Source: Armatimonadota bacterium (GTDB lineage Bacteria > Armatimonadota > JAAZEB01). From it: a stretch of 38,467 nt of DNA. The notes beneath the pieces were generated by a model. The model searched no databases and was not told the origin of the DNA. It was given only the letters and a program-made list of their open reading frames with translations. Positions 32,352-38,467 of this stretch are shown piece after piece (position 1 is the first letter of the stretch; every line of letters begins with the position of its first letter). A program made the position numbers and the translations under genes. The stretch lies in assembly GCA_016199585.1 (NCBI GenBank), contig JACQGM010000252.1, forward strand, positions 1 to 38,467. The letters are read 5' to 3'.

Positions 32352-33406
32352 TCGCTCGTCGGCTTCAGACCGCTCGCCGCCAGCGCGGCGGCGACGGTCT
32401 CACTCTCGGCGCGGAAGACGTGGATGTTCGCCTCGAGGGGGTTGAGACGGCCCGTCTCCGCGTTGAGGCGGGCGGGCAGCGCCGCCATACGCTCCCTGAT
32501 GAGGTCCATCGCCCGCTTGCGGGTATCCAGACGCGCCAGGGCGGCGCGGTCGCCACGGCCGAGGAAGAAGAAGCGAAGTGGCGTGTCCACCGTGGCGTCT
32601 ATGGCGATCCCGACGAGCGCGTGGATGGACAAGCCCGGCTCCGCCGCGACCATGCGGTAGGTGAGGCGCTGCCCCTCCAGGAGCATCGCCCGAGCCCGTT
32701 CCGCGGCGTCCGGGCTGTCGGCGGGTACCTCTCCCGCAACACGGATGATCTGGCGCGAGAGAAGACGGACGCGGGAGAGGCAGGAGTTGGACTGGGCAGC
32801 GAGGAGCGCCGTGCAGCGGCTGGCCTGTACCAGGTTCATCGCGCCGGGCGGCATGATCAGCGGGTAATGGAGAGCATCGCACCCGGCGGCGGCCAGCACG
32901 CGCTCGCGGCCACGGTCGTCCTCGCCCGCCAGGAAGTGGAGCAGGGCGCGCTCGTAGAGCGGCAGGGCATTCTTCGGGTCGAGGGCGATGGCGCGCTCCA
33001 GGTGCGCGGCCGCGGTGGCCTTGTCGTTCTCCCAGGCCAGGTCGGCCAGGCGCAGGTGCGGGAGAGGGGAGTCGGGTGCGAGCTTGGCGCCTTGCTCGTA
33101 GCAGCGGCGGCCCTGCTCGACGCTGAGAGGCTTCGGTGGCTCCGGCGCCTGACCGGGCGGGGGCGCGGGTTGCTCGCCGTAGTCCGGGAAGGCATAGGCG
33201 TCGCCCGCGGCCACCCAGCAGCGCGCCTCGTCCGGGACGATCTGGAGCGCCCGCGTCAGGAGGGGGATGCGCTCCTCGGCCGAGACCCCGAGCGCCTGGG
33301 TGAGGAGGGCCTCCGCCTCGGCTTTCATCTCGGGAGTGGGGGCAGCAATCTGGGCGTGGGACGCCGCAGCCGTGAGGGCGAGCAAGAGCACAAGAATCGG
33401 ACGCAT
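32345..33406 (-). CDS. Secreted TPR-type protein
   Basis: 353 residues from ATG 33406, which has AAGGAGG four bases upstream and a signal peptide directly after it (MRPILVLLLALTAAASHAQ). A longer frame would put 36 hydrophilic residues before the signal and is rejected. Tetratricopeptide-like helices are visible at about 30-60 (EALLTQALGVSAEERIPLLTRALQIVPDEARCWVAAGDAYAF) and 105-180 (GRRCYEQGAKLAPDSPLPHLRLADLAWENDKATAAAHLERAI). The C-terminal half is helical without recognised motifs. Probably a periplasmic scaffold; partner unknown. Convergent with the flavodoxin-like gene. Confidence 0.82.
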   Translation of the reverse strand: MRPILVLLLALTAAASHAQIAAPTPEMKAEAEALLTQALGVSAEERIPLLTRALQIVPDEARCWVAAGDAYAFPDYGEQPAPPPGQAPEPPKPLSVEQGRRCYEQGAKLAPDSPLPHLRLADLAWENDKATAAAHLERAIALDPKNALPLYERALLHFLAGEDDRGRERVLAAAGCDALHYPLIMPPGAMNLVQASRCTALLAAQSNSCLSRVRLLSRQIIRVAGEVPADSPDAAERARAMLLEGQRLTYRMVAAEPGLSIHALVGIAIDATVDTPLRFFFLGRGDRAALARLDTRKRAMDLIRERMAALPARLNAETGRLNPLEANIHVFRAESETVAAALAASGLKPTSEE

Positions 33407-33728
33407 CGTGCCTCCTTCGGGCCGGGGTCTCCGGCCGACGGCAGCGCGGGGTCGCCAGATGAGAGAGCGAATGCGCGCTCCGTAAGCGCGAAGCCCCGCG
33501 CTGCTTGCACGCAAAGCCCCTGCCGGGGCTGGCTCATCGGGACATGCGGCACCTACGGCGAGGCACGTCCACCGTCTCTGTTACGCGATATCGTCACACC
33601 TTCCTGCCAACAGCAGGGGGCGTGCGGAGGCTGCACCCAGCCGGCATACCGAGAGCGCAGGATTCCTTGTCTCGTGGTGAGAATTACTCACCCACGGCGG
33701 TAGACTGGCGCCGCGCAGGGGAACGACC
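33407..33728. other. 322-base intergenic region with several hairpins
   Basis: No credible gene. It holds three GC-rich hairpins: GGCCGG/CCGGCC (33420-33436), AGCGCG/CGCGCT (33485-33502) and AGCCCC/GGGGCT (33515-33530). Near its right end lies the dyad GGTGAG-aatta-CTCACC (33676-33692), described separately. It separates the divergent TPR gene (minus) and the secreted unknown (plus). The hairpin series could be a structured leader of the TPR gene, but it matches no riboswitch class that I recognise. Confidence 0.6.
33676..33692. promoter_or_regulatory. Operator-like dyad upstream of a secreted-protein gene
   Basis: GGTGAG (33676-33681), AATTA, CTCACC (33687-33692): a perfect six-base dyad with an AT-rich centre, 37 bases before the ATG at 33729. 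Spacing and position suit a repressor or activator site near a promoter, but -35 and -10 elements are not clear. Confidence 0.4.
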
Positions 33729-34409
33729 ATGCTTACGCGGACTGGAGCACACCACCAGGGGACTGCAAGGCTGGGGATCGGTCTGCTCACGGCGCTGCTG
33801 GTGGCCGGGATGGCTGCCGCGGCCCATGCCGCCCAAGCGCGCCGGCACGCTCAGTCTGAAGCGGAGAGCGCGGTGGCGACTGTGTGCCGCGAGCTGCGGA
33901 AGGCGGCACGACAAGGCAGGAGGGACCCCTCCGCCTGGGGAACCGTGCTTGATTCCCGGGGCGGCAGCCTCCTCTGGACGAATCCAGGCGTCCTCCTCCA
34001 GCCAACGGTGCAGTACCGCAGCGGCCGCTTTGCCAGACTCTGGGAGGATCCCAACGAGCCCGAGGTGATGCTCGCCCGCGGCCTGCAGACGATGGAGAGG
34101 TGCCTCAAGTGCGCCACGGTTGGCACCTGGCGGGACGTCAGGCTTCCCAGGGATGAGGATCACGCCTTCGCCGCCGGCTGGATCATCACCCACGAGTCAG
34201 CACAGCCACTCACGGGCTATCTGAGGGCTACCCGCGCCGAACACGCGGGTCCAGCCGTCGCCCGGGCGGTACGGGAGGTGGATGCCAAAGGGATCCGCAT
34301 CGCGTTCATCGCCGTGGATGGGATGGACGTCTGTGAGGTCTACCTGGCCCGGACGCGCAACGGCTGGCGGGTGCGGCACTTCATCTGCTACGATCGCTTC
34401 AGCGCATGA
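33729..34409 (+). CDS. Secreted or membrane-anchored protein of unknown function
   Basis: 226 residues. A hydrophobic segment (GLLTALLVAGMAAAAHAAQA, about 18-37) looks like a signal peptide or N-terminal anchor. The rest is soluble: ESAVATVCRELRKAARQG, RCLKCATVGTWRDVRLPRDEDHAFAAGWII, then GIRIAFIAVDGMDVCEVYLART. The CLKC pair and C(V/I)C-like residues near the end could form disulfides in an exported protein. I recognise no family. It has no obvious operon partner. Confidence 0.6.
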   Translation: MLTRTGAHHQGTARLGIGLLTALLVAGMAAAAHAAQARRHAQSEAESAVATVCRELRKAARQGRRDPSAWGTVLDSRGGSLLWTNPGVLLQPTVQYRSGRFARLWEDPNEPEVMLARGLQTMERCLKCATVGTWRDVRLPRDEDHAFAAGWIITHESAQPLTGYLRATRAEHAGPAVARAVREVDAKGIRIAFIAVDGMDVCEVYLARTRNGWRVRHFICYDRFSA

Positions 34410-34474
34410 ACGAGAGCCCGGGCTGCCCCACTGCCCACACGCGCAACACCCACGGCAGGCCCGCGCACGATGAG

Positions 34475-34509
34475 TTACGGATTACGCATTACGGATTGCG
34501 GATTATCCG
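34475..34509. repeat. Five-unit heptanucleotide tandem repeat
   Basis: TTACGGA-TTACGCA-TTACGGA-TTGCGGA-TTATCCG, five consecutive seven-base units. It encodes the tail and stop codon of the HxlR gene on the minus strand. Confidence 0.8.
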
Positions 34510-34897
34510 TTGCGCCGCCCGGCAAGCCCTCGGGCGGGTCCTCCCAGCAGGGGCGTGACGCGGGCATCCACTGGCGCCCCCACTCGGCGATGCTCTCGAT
34601 GACCCCGTTCAGGGCGCGCCCCTTCTCGGTCAGCTCGTACTCCACCCAGGGGGGGATCGTGGAGAGGACCTGGCGCGAGACGATCTCCTCATGCTCCAAC
34701 ACCTTGAGCCGGTCGCGCAGCGTCCGCGAGTTGACGCCCCCCAGGCAGTGCGATAGCTCGTTGAAGCGCCGCTTGCCGTTCAGCAGCTCGCGGATGATGT
34801 GCAAGGTCCACTTCTGGTTCAGGATGTTCATCGTGGCCGCCACCGGGCAGTGGATGCCCCGCTCATCACACTGCACTTCCGGCTTCACCGCAGTCAT
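34475..34897 (-). CDS. HxlR-family transcriptional regulator
   Basis: 140 residues. ATG 34897 has GGAGG seven bases upstream; a 28-residue upstream extension lacks such a site. A winged helix typical of HxlR/MarR-like regulators: CPVAATMNILNQKWTLHIIRELL, KRRFNELSHCLGGVNSRTLRDRLKVLEHEEIVSRQV, then PWVEYELTEKGRAL. Cysteines near the N-terminus (C10, C17) match the redox- or aldehyde-sensing cysteine of HxlR proteins. Regulatory target unknown; no adjacent divergent enzyme is evident. The C-terminal SVMRNP is encoded by a heptanucleotide repeat array that also supplies the TAA stop. Confidence 0.87.
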   Translation of the reverse strand: MTAVKPEVQCDERGIHCPVAATMNILNQKWTLHIIRELLNGKRRFNELSHCLGGVNSRTLRDRLKVLEHEEIVSRQVLSTIPPWVEYELTEKGRALNGVIESIAEWGRQWMPASRPCWEDPPEGLPGGATDNPQSVMRNP

Positions 34898-34919
34898 CGG
34901 CTCACCTCCACTTCCCATT

Positions 34920-34951
34920 CTATCACAGGGCGCCGCAGAAGGTAAAGCACT
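34920..34951 (-). promoter_or_regulatory. Likely promoter for the HxlR gene
   Basis: The minus strand reads TTTACC, an 18-base spacer and TAGAAT (five of six matches to TATAAT), about 25 bases before the ATG at 34897. The -35 match is weak. Confidence 0.4.
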
Positions 34952-35109
34952 TGTCCCGCCGGACCCCACGGTAATCACCACGGCATCATGGAACCATCTC
35001 CCGCCCTCCGGTGTTATTAAAGAAGGAGAGCGCGCTGCCGGCGACCCGGAACTCCGGTCTGCCCCGACGGATGGAGCCGGGCGCGCGCGCTCGTGACAAG
35101 GAGCAGTCC

Positions 35110-35760
35110 GTGGCTCGCGAGCGACCTGACAGCACCCGCAGCCGCCCGCTCACGCCCGCCGAAGCGGCGCTCGTGGAGGAGAACCGCCGTCTGGCGTGGT
35201 GGACCGCCAGCCGTATGCTTCGGCGCGCGTCCCGCTACCAGACCATCGCCGACCCGGAGGCACTCTTCGAGGATCTCCTCGATGCCTCCCTCTTCGGCCT
35301 CACCTATGCCGCCAAGACCTACAACCCGACCCTGGCCCGGTTCTCAACCTACGCCGTCGAGGTGATGCAGGGGGAGTGCCGGCGCTTCCTACAGCGCCAA
35401 CGGGCCAAGCTGCCGCCCTCGCACCTCTCCTTCGTCAGCCTGCAGGACCCGATCCCCTCCGAGTCCCCGTCCGGAGACTCCTTCGCCGACGTCCTGCCCG
35501 ACCCGAACGCCGTGGACCCGCAGGAGGCGGCGGCGCGCCGCGCCCTCCCGGGCCTGCTGGCATCGCTTATCGCGCGCCTCCCCGAGGCGGACGCGGAGGT
35601 CATCCGGCGCCGCTACCTGCGCGGGGAGAACCTCGACAAGGTGGGGGAAGGCATCGGGCGCAGCCGCCAACGCGCGCACCAGATCGAGCGGCGTGCGCTC
35701 GGCCGCCTGCGCGAGTTCCTGATGGCGGAGGGGTACCAGACGGCGGCGGACCTGATGTGA
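35110..35760 (+). CDS. Sigma-70-family RNA polymerase sigma factor
   Basis: 216 residues from a GTG (35110-35112) with AAGGAG (35098-35103) six bases upstream. Earlier in-frame starts at 35011 and 35071 lack a good site and add a low-complexity tail. Region 2 is clear: LVEENRRLAWWTASRMLRRASRYQTIADPEALFEDLLDASLFGLTYAAKTYNP with ARFSTYAVEVMQGECRRFLQRQRAKLPPS. Region 4 follows after a linker: LPEADAEVIRRRYLRGENLDKVGEGIGRSRQRAHQIERRALGRLREFL. No region 3 of full size or long N-terminal region, so it is an alternative sigma factor close to the sporulation/FliA-like size class. No anti-sigma gene is adjacent. Promoter specificity unknown. Confidence 0.88.
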   Translation: MARERPDSTRSRPLTPAEAALVEENRRLAWWTASRMLRRASRYQTIADPEALFEDLLDASLFGLTYAAKTYNPTLARFSTYAVEVMQGECRRFLQRQRAKLPPSHLSFVSLQDPIPSESPSGDSFADVLPDPNAVDPQEAAARRALPGLLASLIARLPEADAEVIRRRYLRGENLDKVGEGIGRSRQRAHQIERRALGRLREFLMAEGYQTAADLM

Positions 35761-35874
35761 ACCGCACCGGGCACGCCGCGAGAACCTGTGTTATGAAGCA
35801 AGCAGGGCTCGGGGCAGCCCGGGCGGCCTCGCGTGTGTCGTCGCTGGATCACATGATCAACGCGGAGTCGGATA

Positions 35875-35883
35875 TGGTATAAT
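35875..35883 (+). promoter_or_regulatory. Extended -10 promoter for the antitoxin-like gene
   Basis: TGgTATAAT, a perfect extended -10, 22 bases before the ATG at 35906. GGGAGG (35890-35895 area) lies between them as ribosome-binding site. The upstream TGATCA palindrome may be incidental. Confidence 0.68.
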
Positions 35884-35905
35884 CCCCGATGGGAGGATAC
35901 GGCGG

Positions 35906-36166
35906 ATGCCTGTCGTGGTACACGGGAGAGTCCGGTCAGGCGCCCTGGAGCTATCGGACCCACTGCCGATGCCAGAGGGCACCGAAGTCACCGTCAGCAT
36001 CGAGGCGGTGGGTGTACCGAGAAGGTGCAAGGCGATGAGCGATGAGGAGTTCCTCGCGCTGCCCTTCTTCGGCATATGGGCGGATCGTGAGGAGATGCAA
36101 GACAGCGTCGCCTGGGTGCGAAAGGTGCGCGAGGCATGGCAGGAGCGGTCACAACCATCGGGTTGA
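35906..36166 (+). CDS. AF2212/DUF104-like antitoxin-type protein, without a toxin gene
   Basis: 86 residues. The N-terminal half (VVVHGRVRSGALELSDPLPMPEGTEVTVSIE) matches the DUF104/AF2212-like, VapB-type antitoxin pattern of a small swapped-hairpin DNA-binding domain. The C-terminal half (SDEEFLALPFFGIWADREEMQDSVAWVRKVREAWQ) is the typical toxin-binding tail of such proteins. The next 20 bases hold no PIN-domain or other toxin gene; the iteron-like array begins there instead. It may be an orphan antitoxin, or its toxin was lost. Its own promoter and SD are clear. A stabilisation role for the adjacent replicon is possible but speculative. Confidence 0.75.
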   Translation: MPVVVHGRVRSGALELSDPLPMPEGTEVTVSIEAVGVPRRCKAMSDEEFLALPFFGIWADREEMQDSVAWVRKVREAWQERSQPSG

Positions 36167-36186
36167 GCAGCACGCGCCGCAATATT

Positions 36187-36705
36187 GTGCTATGGGACAG
36201 GTTCGGTCGTACCGCGGCGACGAATAGTGTGTCTTGGAACAACCCGATGCTCGGAATCCCCCCCCGCGATTGCCGTGTTTCGGAGCAACTCGCGTCTCTT
36301 TCCGGCGGATAGCTGTGTTTCCGAGCAAGCGTGCCACCCTTTGCCTCCGAATCCCGTGTTTCGGGACAAGCGCGCCGCCAGCCACCACGGAAAGCCGTGT
36401 TTCAGGGCAAGCGCGCTGCCGGGCGGCTCCGAAAGCTGTGTCTTGGAGCAAGCGCGCCACTTTTTGCCTCCGAATCGGCCCCTTCGAGCCGTCATTTCCA
36501 CCCCCGAAGCTGGTATAATCACTGTGCGACGGAGCAAGCGGTGAGGACCCGACCCCCCGACCGAGTAGCGTGTTTGGCAGCAAGGAAAGATGTGCTGCCG
36601 AACAAGCGAATGATGGGCGATGGAGCAGGTAAACCCGTGCTTTGAGACAAGTCCGGGGCTGCCAATGCTGTGCCTTGAGACCGGGATTCCCGTGTTTCGG
36701 GGCAA
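36187..36705. repeat. Iteron-like array, about 13 copies of a 14-bp motif
   Basis: Consensus GTGTTTCGGAGCAA, often followed by GCGCGCC. Unit starts read by eye: 36187, 36229, 36275, 36315, 36356, 36397, 36438, 36524, 36570, 36592, 36637, 36670 and 36692. Most gaps are 40-46, with 22, 33 and 86 elsewhere, close to whole numbers of helical turns. In the central units a complementary CTCCGAA follows each motif, so single units can also pair. The array lies between the antitoxin-like gene and the replication initiator gene and spans an extended -10 promoter. This matches the layout of iteron-type origins, where the initiator binds repeats to start and limit replication. Confidence 0.72.
36511..36519 (+). 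promoter_or_regulatory. Extended -10 promoter inside the iteron-like array
   Basis: TGgTATAAT sits in the one gap where a repeat unit (expected near 36480) is missing or too degenerate to see. It would transcribe the 370-base leader and the initiator gene. Repeat units flank it on both sides, so bound initiator could repress its own synthesis. Confidence 0.6.
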
Positions 36706-36794
36706 GACGGCGGCGCGGGAAGGCACGTCCCGTAAGGCTTACAGGGAGTCCTCACCCGCTCTGACTCTGTAGACTTTGCCGGAGGATCACCACA

Positions 36795-36872
36795 ATGCTT
36801 ACTCAGACAGCCGTGTTGGTGCTCTTCTCTCTATCTCCGGTGCCCGCGCGAGGCACTGCTCGTTCCTGGTGA
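36795..36872 (+). CDS. 25-codon leader ORF upstream of the initiator gene
   Basis: ATG 36795 with GGAGG (36781-36785) nine bases upstream; product MLTQTAVLVLFSLSPVPARG plus TARSW, ending TGA at 36870-36872, 16 bases before the initiator ATG. The SD and close spacing suggest real translation and possible coupling to the initiator gene, as known for leader peptides of some plasmid rep genes. It could also be a chance reading frame. Confidence 0.45.
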   Translation: MLTQTAVLVLFSLSPVPARGTARSW

Positions 36873-36888
36873 ACGTGGAGGCGCACCG

Positions 36889-38298
36889 ATGTCCCGAAGA
36901 GACCTACAGACGGCGCTCCAGCCGGTCGGCAAGGATGAGATGAACCTGGCGGAATACCCGTTCGCCCTGCTGACGCGCCGCATGTCGGAGAACCAGAAGA
37001 CGATCGAAGTGGAACAGCAGGTGCGCGCCGACGGGGGCGAGGTCGTTACCCAGAGCTGGGTGGTGACGGGCAGCGACCGCTACGGCCTGCCGCTGGCAGT
37101 GGATGAGGACATCTACATCGCCTTGATGAAGATCCTGAAAGACAGCGGCTTCCGCGACCGGACCATCCCCTTCACTCGCTACCAGATCCTGAAAATCCTG
37201 GGCAAGGATGTCTCCAAGCGGGAATACGACCGCATCCAGCAATCGCTCGACCGCCTCGTGGGCACCACCATCACCTCCAAGAACGCCTTTTGGGACAACC
37301 GCGCCCGCTCCTATGTCAGCAAGGCGTTCCATATCTTCGAGTCCTACGAGCTGTACCGGGAACAGCCGGGTCGCAAGAGCGCGCGCGCCCCCGAGCTGCC
37401 AATGAGCTACGTCGTCCTCAGCTCCTTCCTTTTCGAGAGCATCAAGGCCGGGTACGTCAAGAACCTCGATATCGAGTTCTACCTCAGCCTCGATACGCCG
37501 CTCGCCAAGCGCCTTTTCCGCTTCCTGGACAAGAAGGCCTACAACAACCGGTCCTTCGAGATCGGCGTCATGCGCCTGGCGGTGAAGCTGCCGGTACACG
37601 ACCCCTATCCCTCCCAGGTGAAGCGCCGGCTCGACGAGGCGCACGGCGAGCTGGTGTCGAAAGGGTTCCTGGCGGATGTCCGCTACGACCGCCGTCGGGA
37701 CGGCGAGGAGAAGGTCGTTTACACCTTCGCGCGCCCGCGGATGCTCCTCCCCGAGGAGCCGGATGCCCCCGTCGCCCCGTTGGTGGGCGAGTTGGTCGCC
37801 CGCGGCATCACCCGCACCGCGGCCGAGACCCTGGTGGCGGCGCACTCCGAGGAGCACATCGGGAGGCACATCGCCGCCTTCGACCGGCTGCAGGCCGAGC
37901 AGAGCGCGCGCATCCGCCGCAACCCGGCGGGCTACCTCCGGCGCGCCATCGAGGAGGACTACGCGGTGCCCGAGGCGAAGAAGACACGTCGGGCGTGCCC
38001 CGCTCCGTCAGTGCCCGCCAGCGCCGGCGATACTCCCCCGCGGCGCCGTCGCCTGCGAGGGGCAGCTCCTTTGGCGCCCGCCGGCGAGGAGACGCCGCCG
38101 GGCGCGGGGAACGGGCGGCGGCGAGACGGCATCCGCCCCGAGCGCCTGGCGGAGCTGCGCGAGGAGGCGTGCCGCGTCGTGCAGCGGCGCTACCCCGTGT
38201 TGGCGCAGCGGCCCTCGGGACCGGCGTTCGCGGTGATGGTGGAAGCCTGCGTGGATGAGATCCTGGCGGCCGAGCCCGCCGCCGCTGTGAAGGAGTAA
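36889..38298 (+). CDS. rep: RPA-family replication initiator protein
   Basis: 469 residues. The conserved N-terminal two-thirds match replication initiator protein A (RPA family, Pfam PF10134): MNLAEYPFALLTRRMSENQKTIEVE (18-42), TGSDRYGLPLAVDEDIYIALMKIL, RDRTIPFTRYQILKILG, IQQSLDRLVGTTITSKNAFWDN and LDTPLAKRLFRFLDKKAYNNRSFEIG. These form the winged-helix, iteron-binding core. A second helical region (about 290-360) and an arginine/proline-rich segment (about 365-415) end the protein. ATG 36889 has GTGGAGG seven bases upstream. The family initiates replication of plasmids and megaplasmids and also occurs on some chromosomes. Here it follows an iteron-like array and a leader ORF, and the HD-domain gene starts two bases after its stop. 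Confidence 0.9.
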   Translation: MSRRDLQTALQPVGKDEMNLAEYPFALLTRRMSENQKTIEVEQQVRADGGEVVTQSWVVTGSDRYGLPLAVDEDIYIALMKILKDSGFRDRTIPFTRYQILKILGKDVSKREYDRIQQSLDRLVGTTITSKNAFWDNRARSYVSKAFHIFESYELYREQPGRKSARAPELPMSYVVLSSFLFESIKAGYVKNLDIEFYLSLDTPLAKRLFRFLDKKAYNNRSFEIGVMRLAVKLPVHDPYPSQVKRRLDEAHGELVSKGFLADVRYDRRRDGEEKVVYTFARPRMLLPEEPDAPVAPLVGELVARGITRTAAETLVAAHSEEHIGRHIAAFDRLQAEQSARIRRNPAGYLRRAIEEDYAVPEAKKTRRACPAPSVPASAGDTPPRRRRLRGAAPLAPAGEETPPGAGNGRRRDGIRPERLAELREEACRVVQRRYPVLAQRPSGPAFAVMVEACVDEILAAEPAAAVKE

Positions 38299-38300
38299 CC

Positions 38301-38467
38301 GTGCCGAACCGCGATGAAGCATTAGCCCTCCTGCGAGAACACACCAAGAGCGAGGCCCTGGTCAAGCACGGCCTCGCCGTCGAGGCCGCGATGCGTGCCT
38401 ACGCCCGGCACTTCGGCGCCGACGAGGAGCTGTGGGGCGTCGTCGGCCTGATCCACGACTTCGACTA
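38301..38467 (+). CDS. HD-domain hydrolase, N-terminal part only
   Basis: The first 55 codons of a gene cut by the right edge. GTG 38301 has AAGGAG just upstream, overlapping the end of the initiator gene region, so the two are probably co-transcribed. The peptide LREHTKSEALVKHGLAVEAAMRAYARHFG and ELWGVVGLIHDFDY is the start of an HDIG-type domain, with the H of VKHGLAVE and the HD pair of LIHDFD. Metal-dependent phosphohydrolase family; substrate cannot be told from this part. Confidence 0.82.
   Translation, partial: MPNRDEALALLREHTKSEALVKHGLAVEAAMRAYARHFGADEELWGVVGLIHDFD

Noticed and set aside
33420-33530. Riboswitch in the hairpin-rich gap
   Set aside because: The hairpins do not match the core of any class I recognise, and the downstream TPR gene gives no metabolic hint.
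36187-36705. CRISPR array
   Set aside because: The repeated core is only about 14 bases, degenerate, and the intervals differ in length (22-86 bases). No cas gene is nearby.
36149-36726. Long minus-strand ORFs across the repeat array
   Set aside because: They translate the iteron-like repeats into recurring peptides (such as RQRVARLL and NTAI), lack a ribosome-binding site and overlap one another in different frames.

Overview
The window looks like a piece of a GC-rich, free-living heterotrophic bacterium. The mix of gene families resembles Armatimonadota and neighbouring environmental phyla: GH106-like and GHL6-like glycosidases, Gfo/Idh/MocA and creatininase-family enzymes, a Uma2 protein, large secreted dockerin and beta-helix proteins, and an RPA-type replication initiator. 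That placement is an inference from family content only. No rRNA, tRNA, CRISPR array, transposase or phage gene was seen.

Layout. 1-1148 (minus): an EamA exporter gene whose stop codon overlaps the start of a partial membrane-anchored, proline-rich protein. 1367-3360 (plus): a compact SOS-type cassette. It has a perfect-consensus promoter with a LexA-box dyad between -35 and -10, a LexA/UmuD-like self-cleaving repressor that probably starts without a leader, and a UmuC-like Y-family polymerase. The cassette lies between 108-bp direct repeats, one inside the EamA gene and one a 5' remnant of a second EamA copy. 3648-9468: a ClC antiporter, a secreted phosphodiester glycosidase, a broken Uma2 gene, a second EamA exporter, a DUF302 protein and a flavodoxin-like protein. 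9568-11400 (minus): a caspase-like/FGE-fold fusion protein.

11613-22689 (all minus): a probable catabolic operon of seven genes. In transcription order these are two large putative glycosidases, two tandem GNAT proteins, a creatininase-family amidohydrolase, a GH106-like rhamnosidase and a Gfo/Idh/MocA oxidoreductase. None of the six enzymes other than the GH106-like one carries a recognisable export signal, and that one does not either, so the substrate is probably a small imported oligosaccharide or glycoside. 22858-23286 is a decayed uroporphyrinogen-decarboxylase-like fragment.

23336-30490 (minus): a three-gene surface operon. It encodes a small lipoprotein, a 1565-residue dockerin/TIG/beta-helix/PD40 protein, and a cohesin-like protein with a FlgD-like C-terminus. 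A dockerin and a cohesin in the same operon suggest a surface complex. 30751-34409 carries an M55 D-aminopeptidase, another flavodoxin-like protein, a TPR protein and a secreted unknown. 34475-36166 holds an HxlR regulator, a sigma factor and an orphan antitoxin-like protein.

36187-38298 is the most striking segment. About a dozen copies of a 14-bp motif (consensus GTGTTTCGGAGCAA) are spaced by roughly whole helical turns. They flank an extended -10 promoter and are followed by a 25-codon leader ORF and an RPA-family replication initiator gene. This looks like an iteron-controlled, plasmid-type replication origin, either on a large replicon or integrated in a chromosome. An HD-domain gene begins at the right edge. 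Dispersed repeats include a pair of 118-145 bp elements with inverted ends, a 61-bp tandem duplication of a hairpin, and heptanucleotide arrays that supply the stop codons of several genes.
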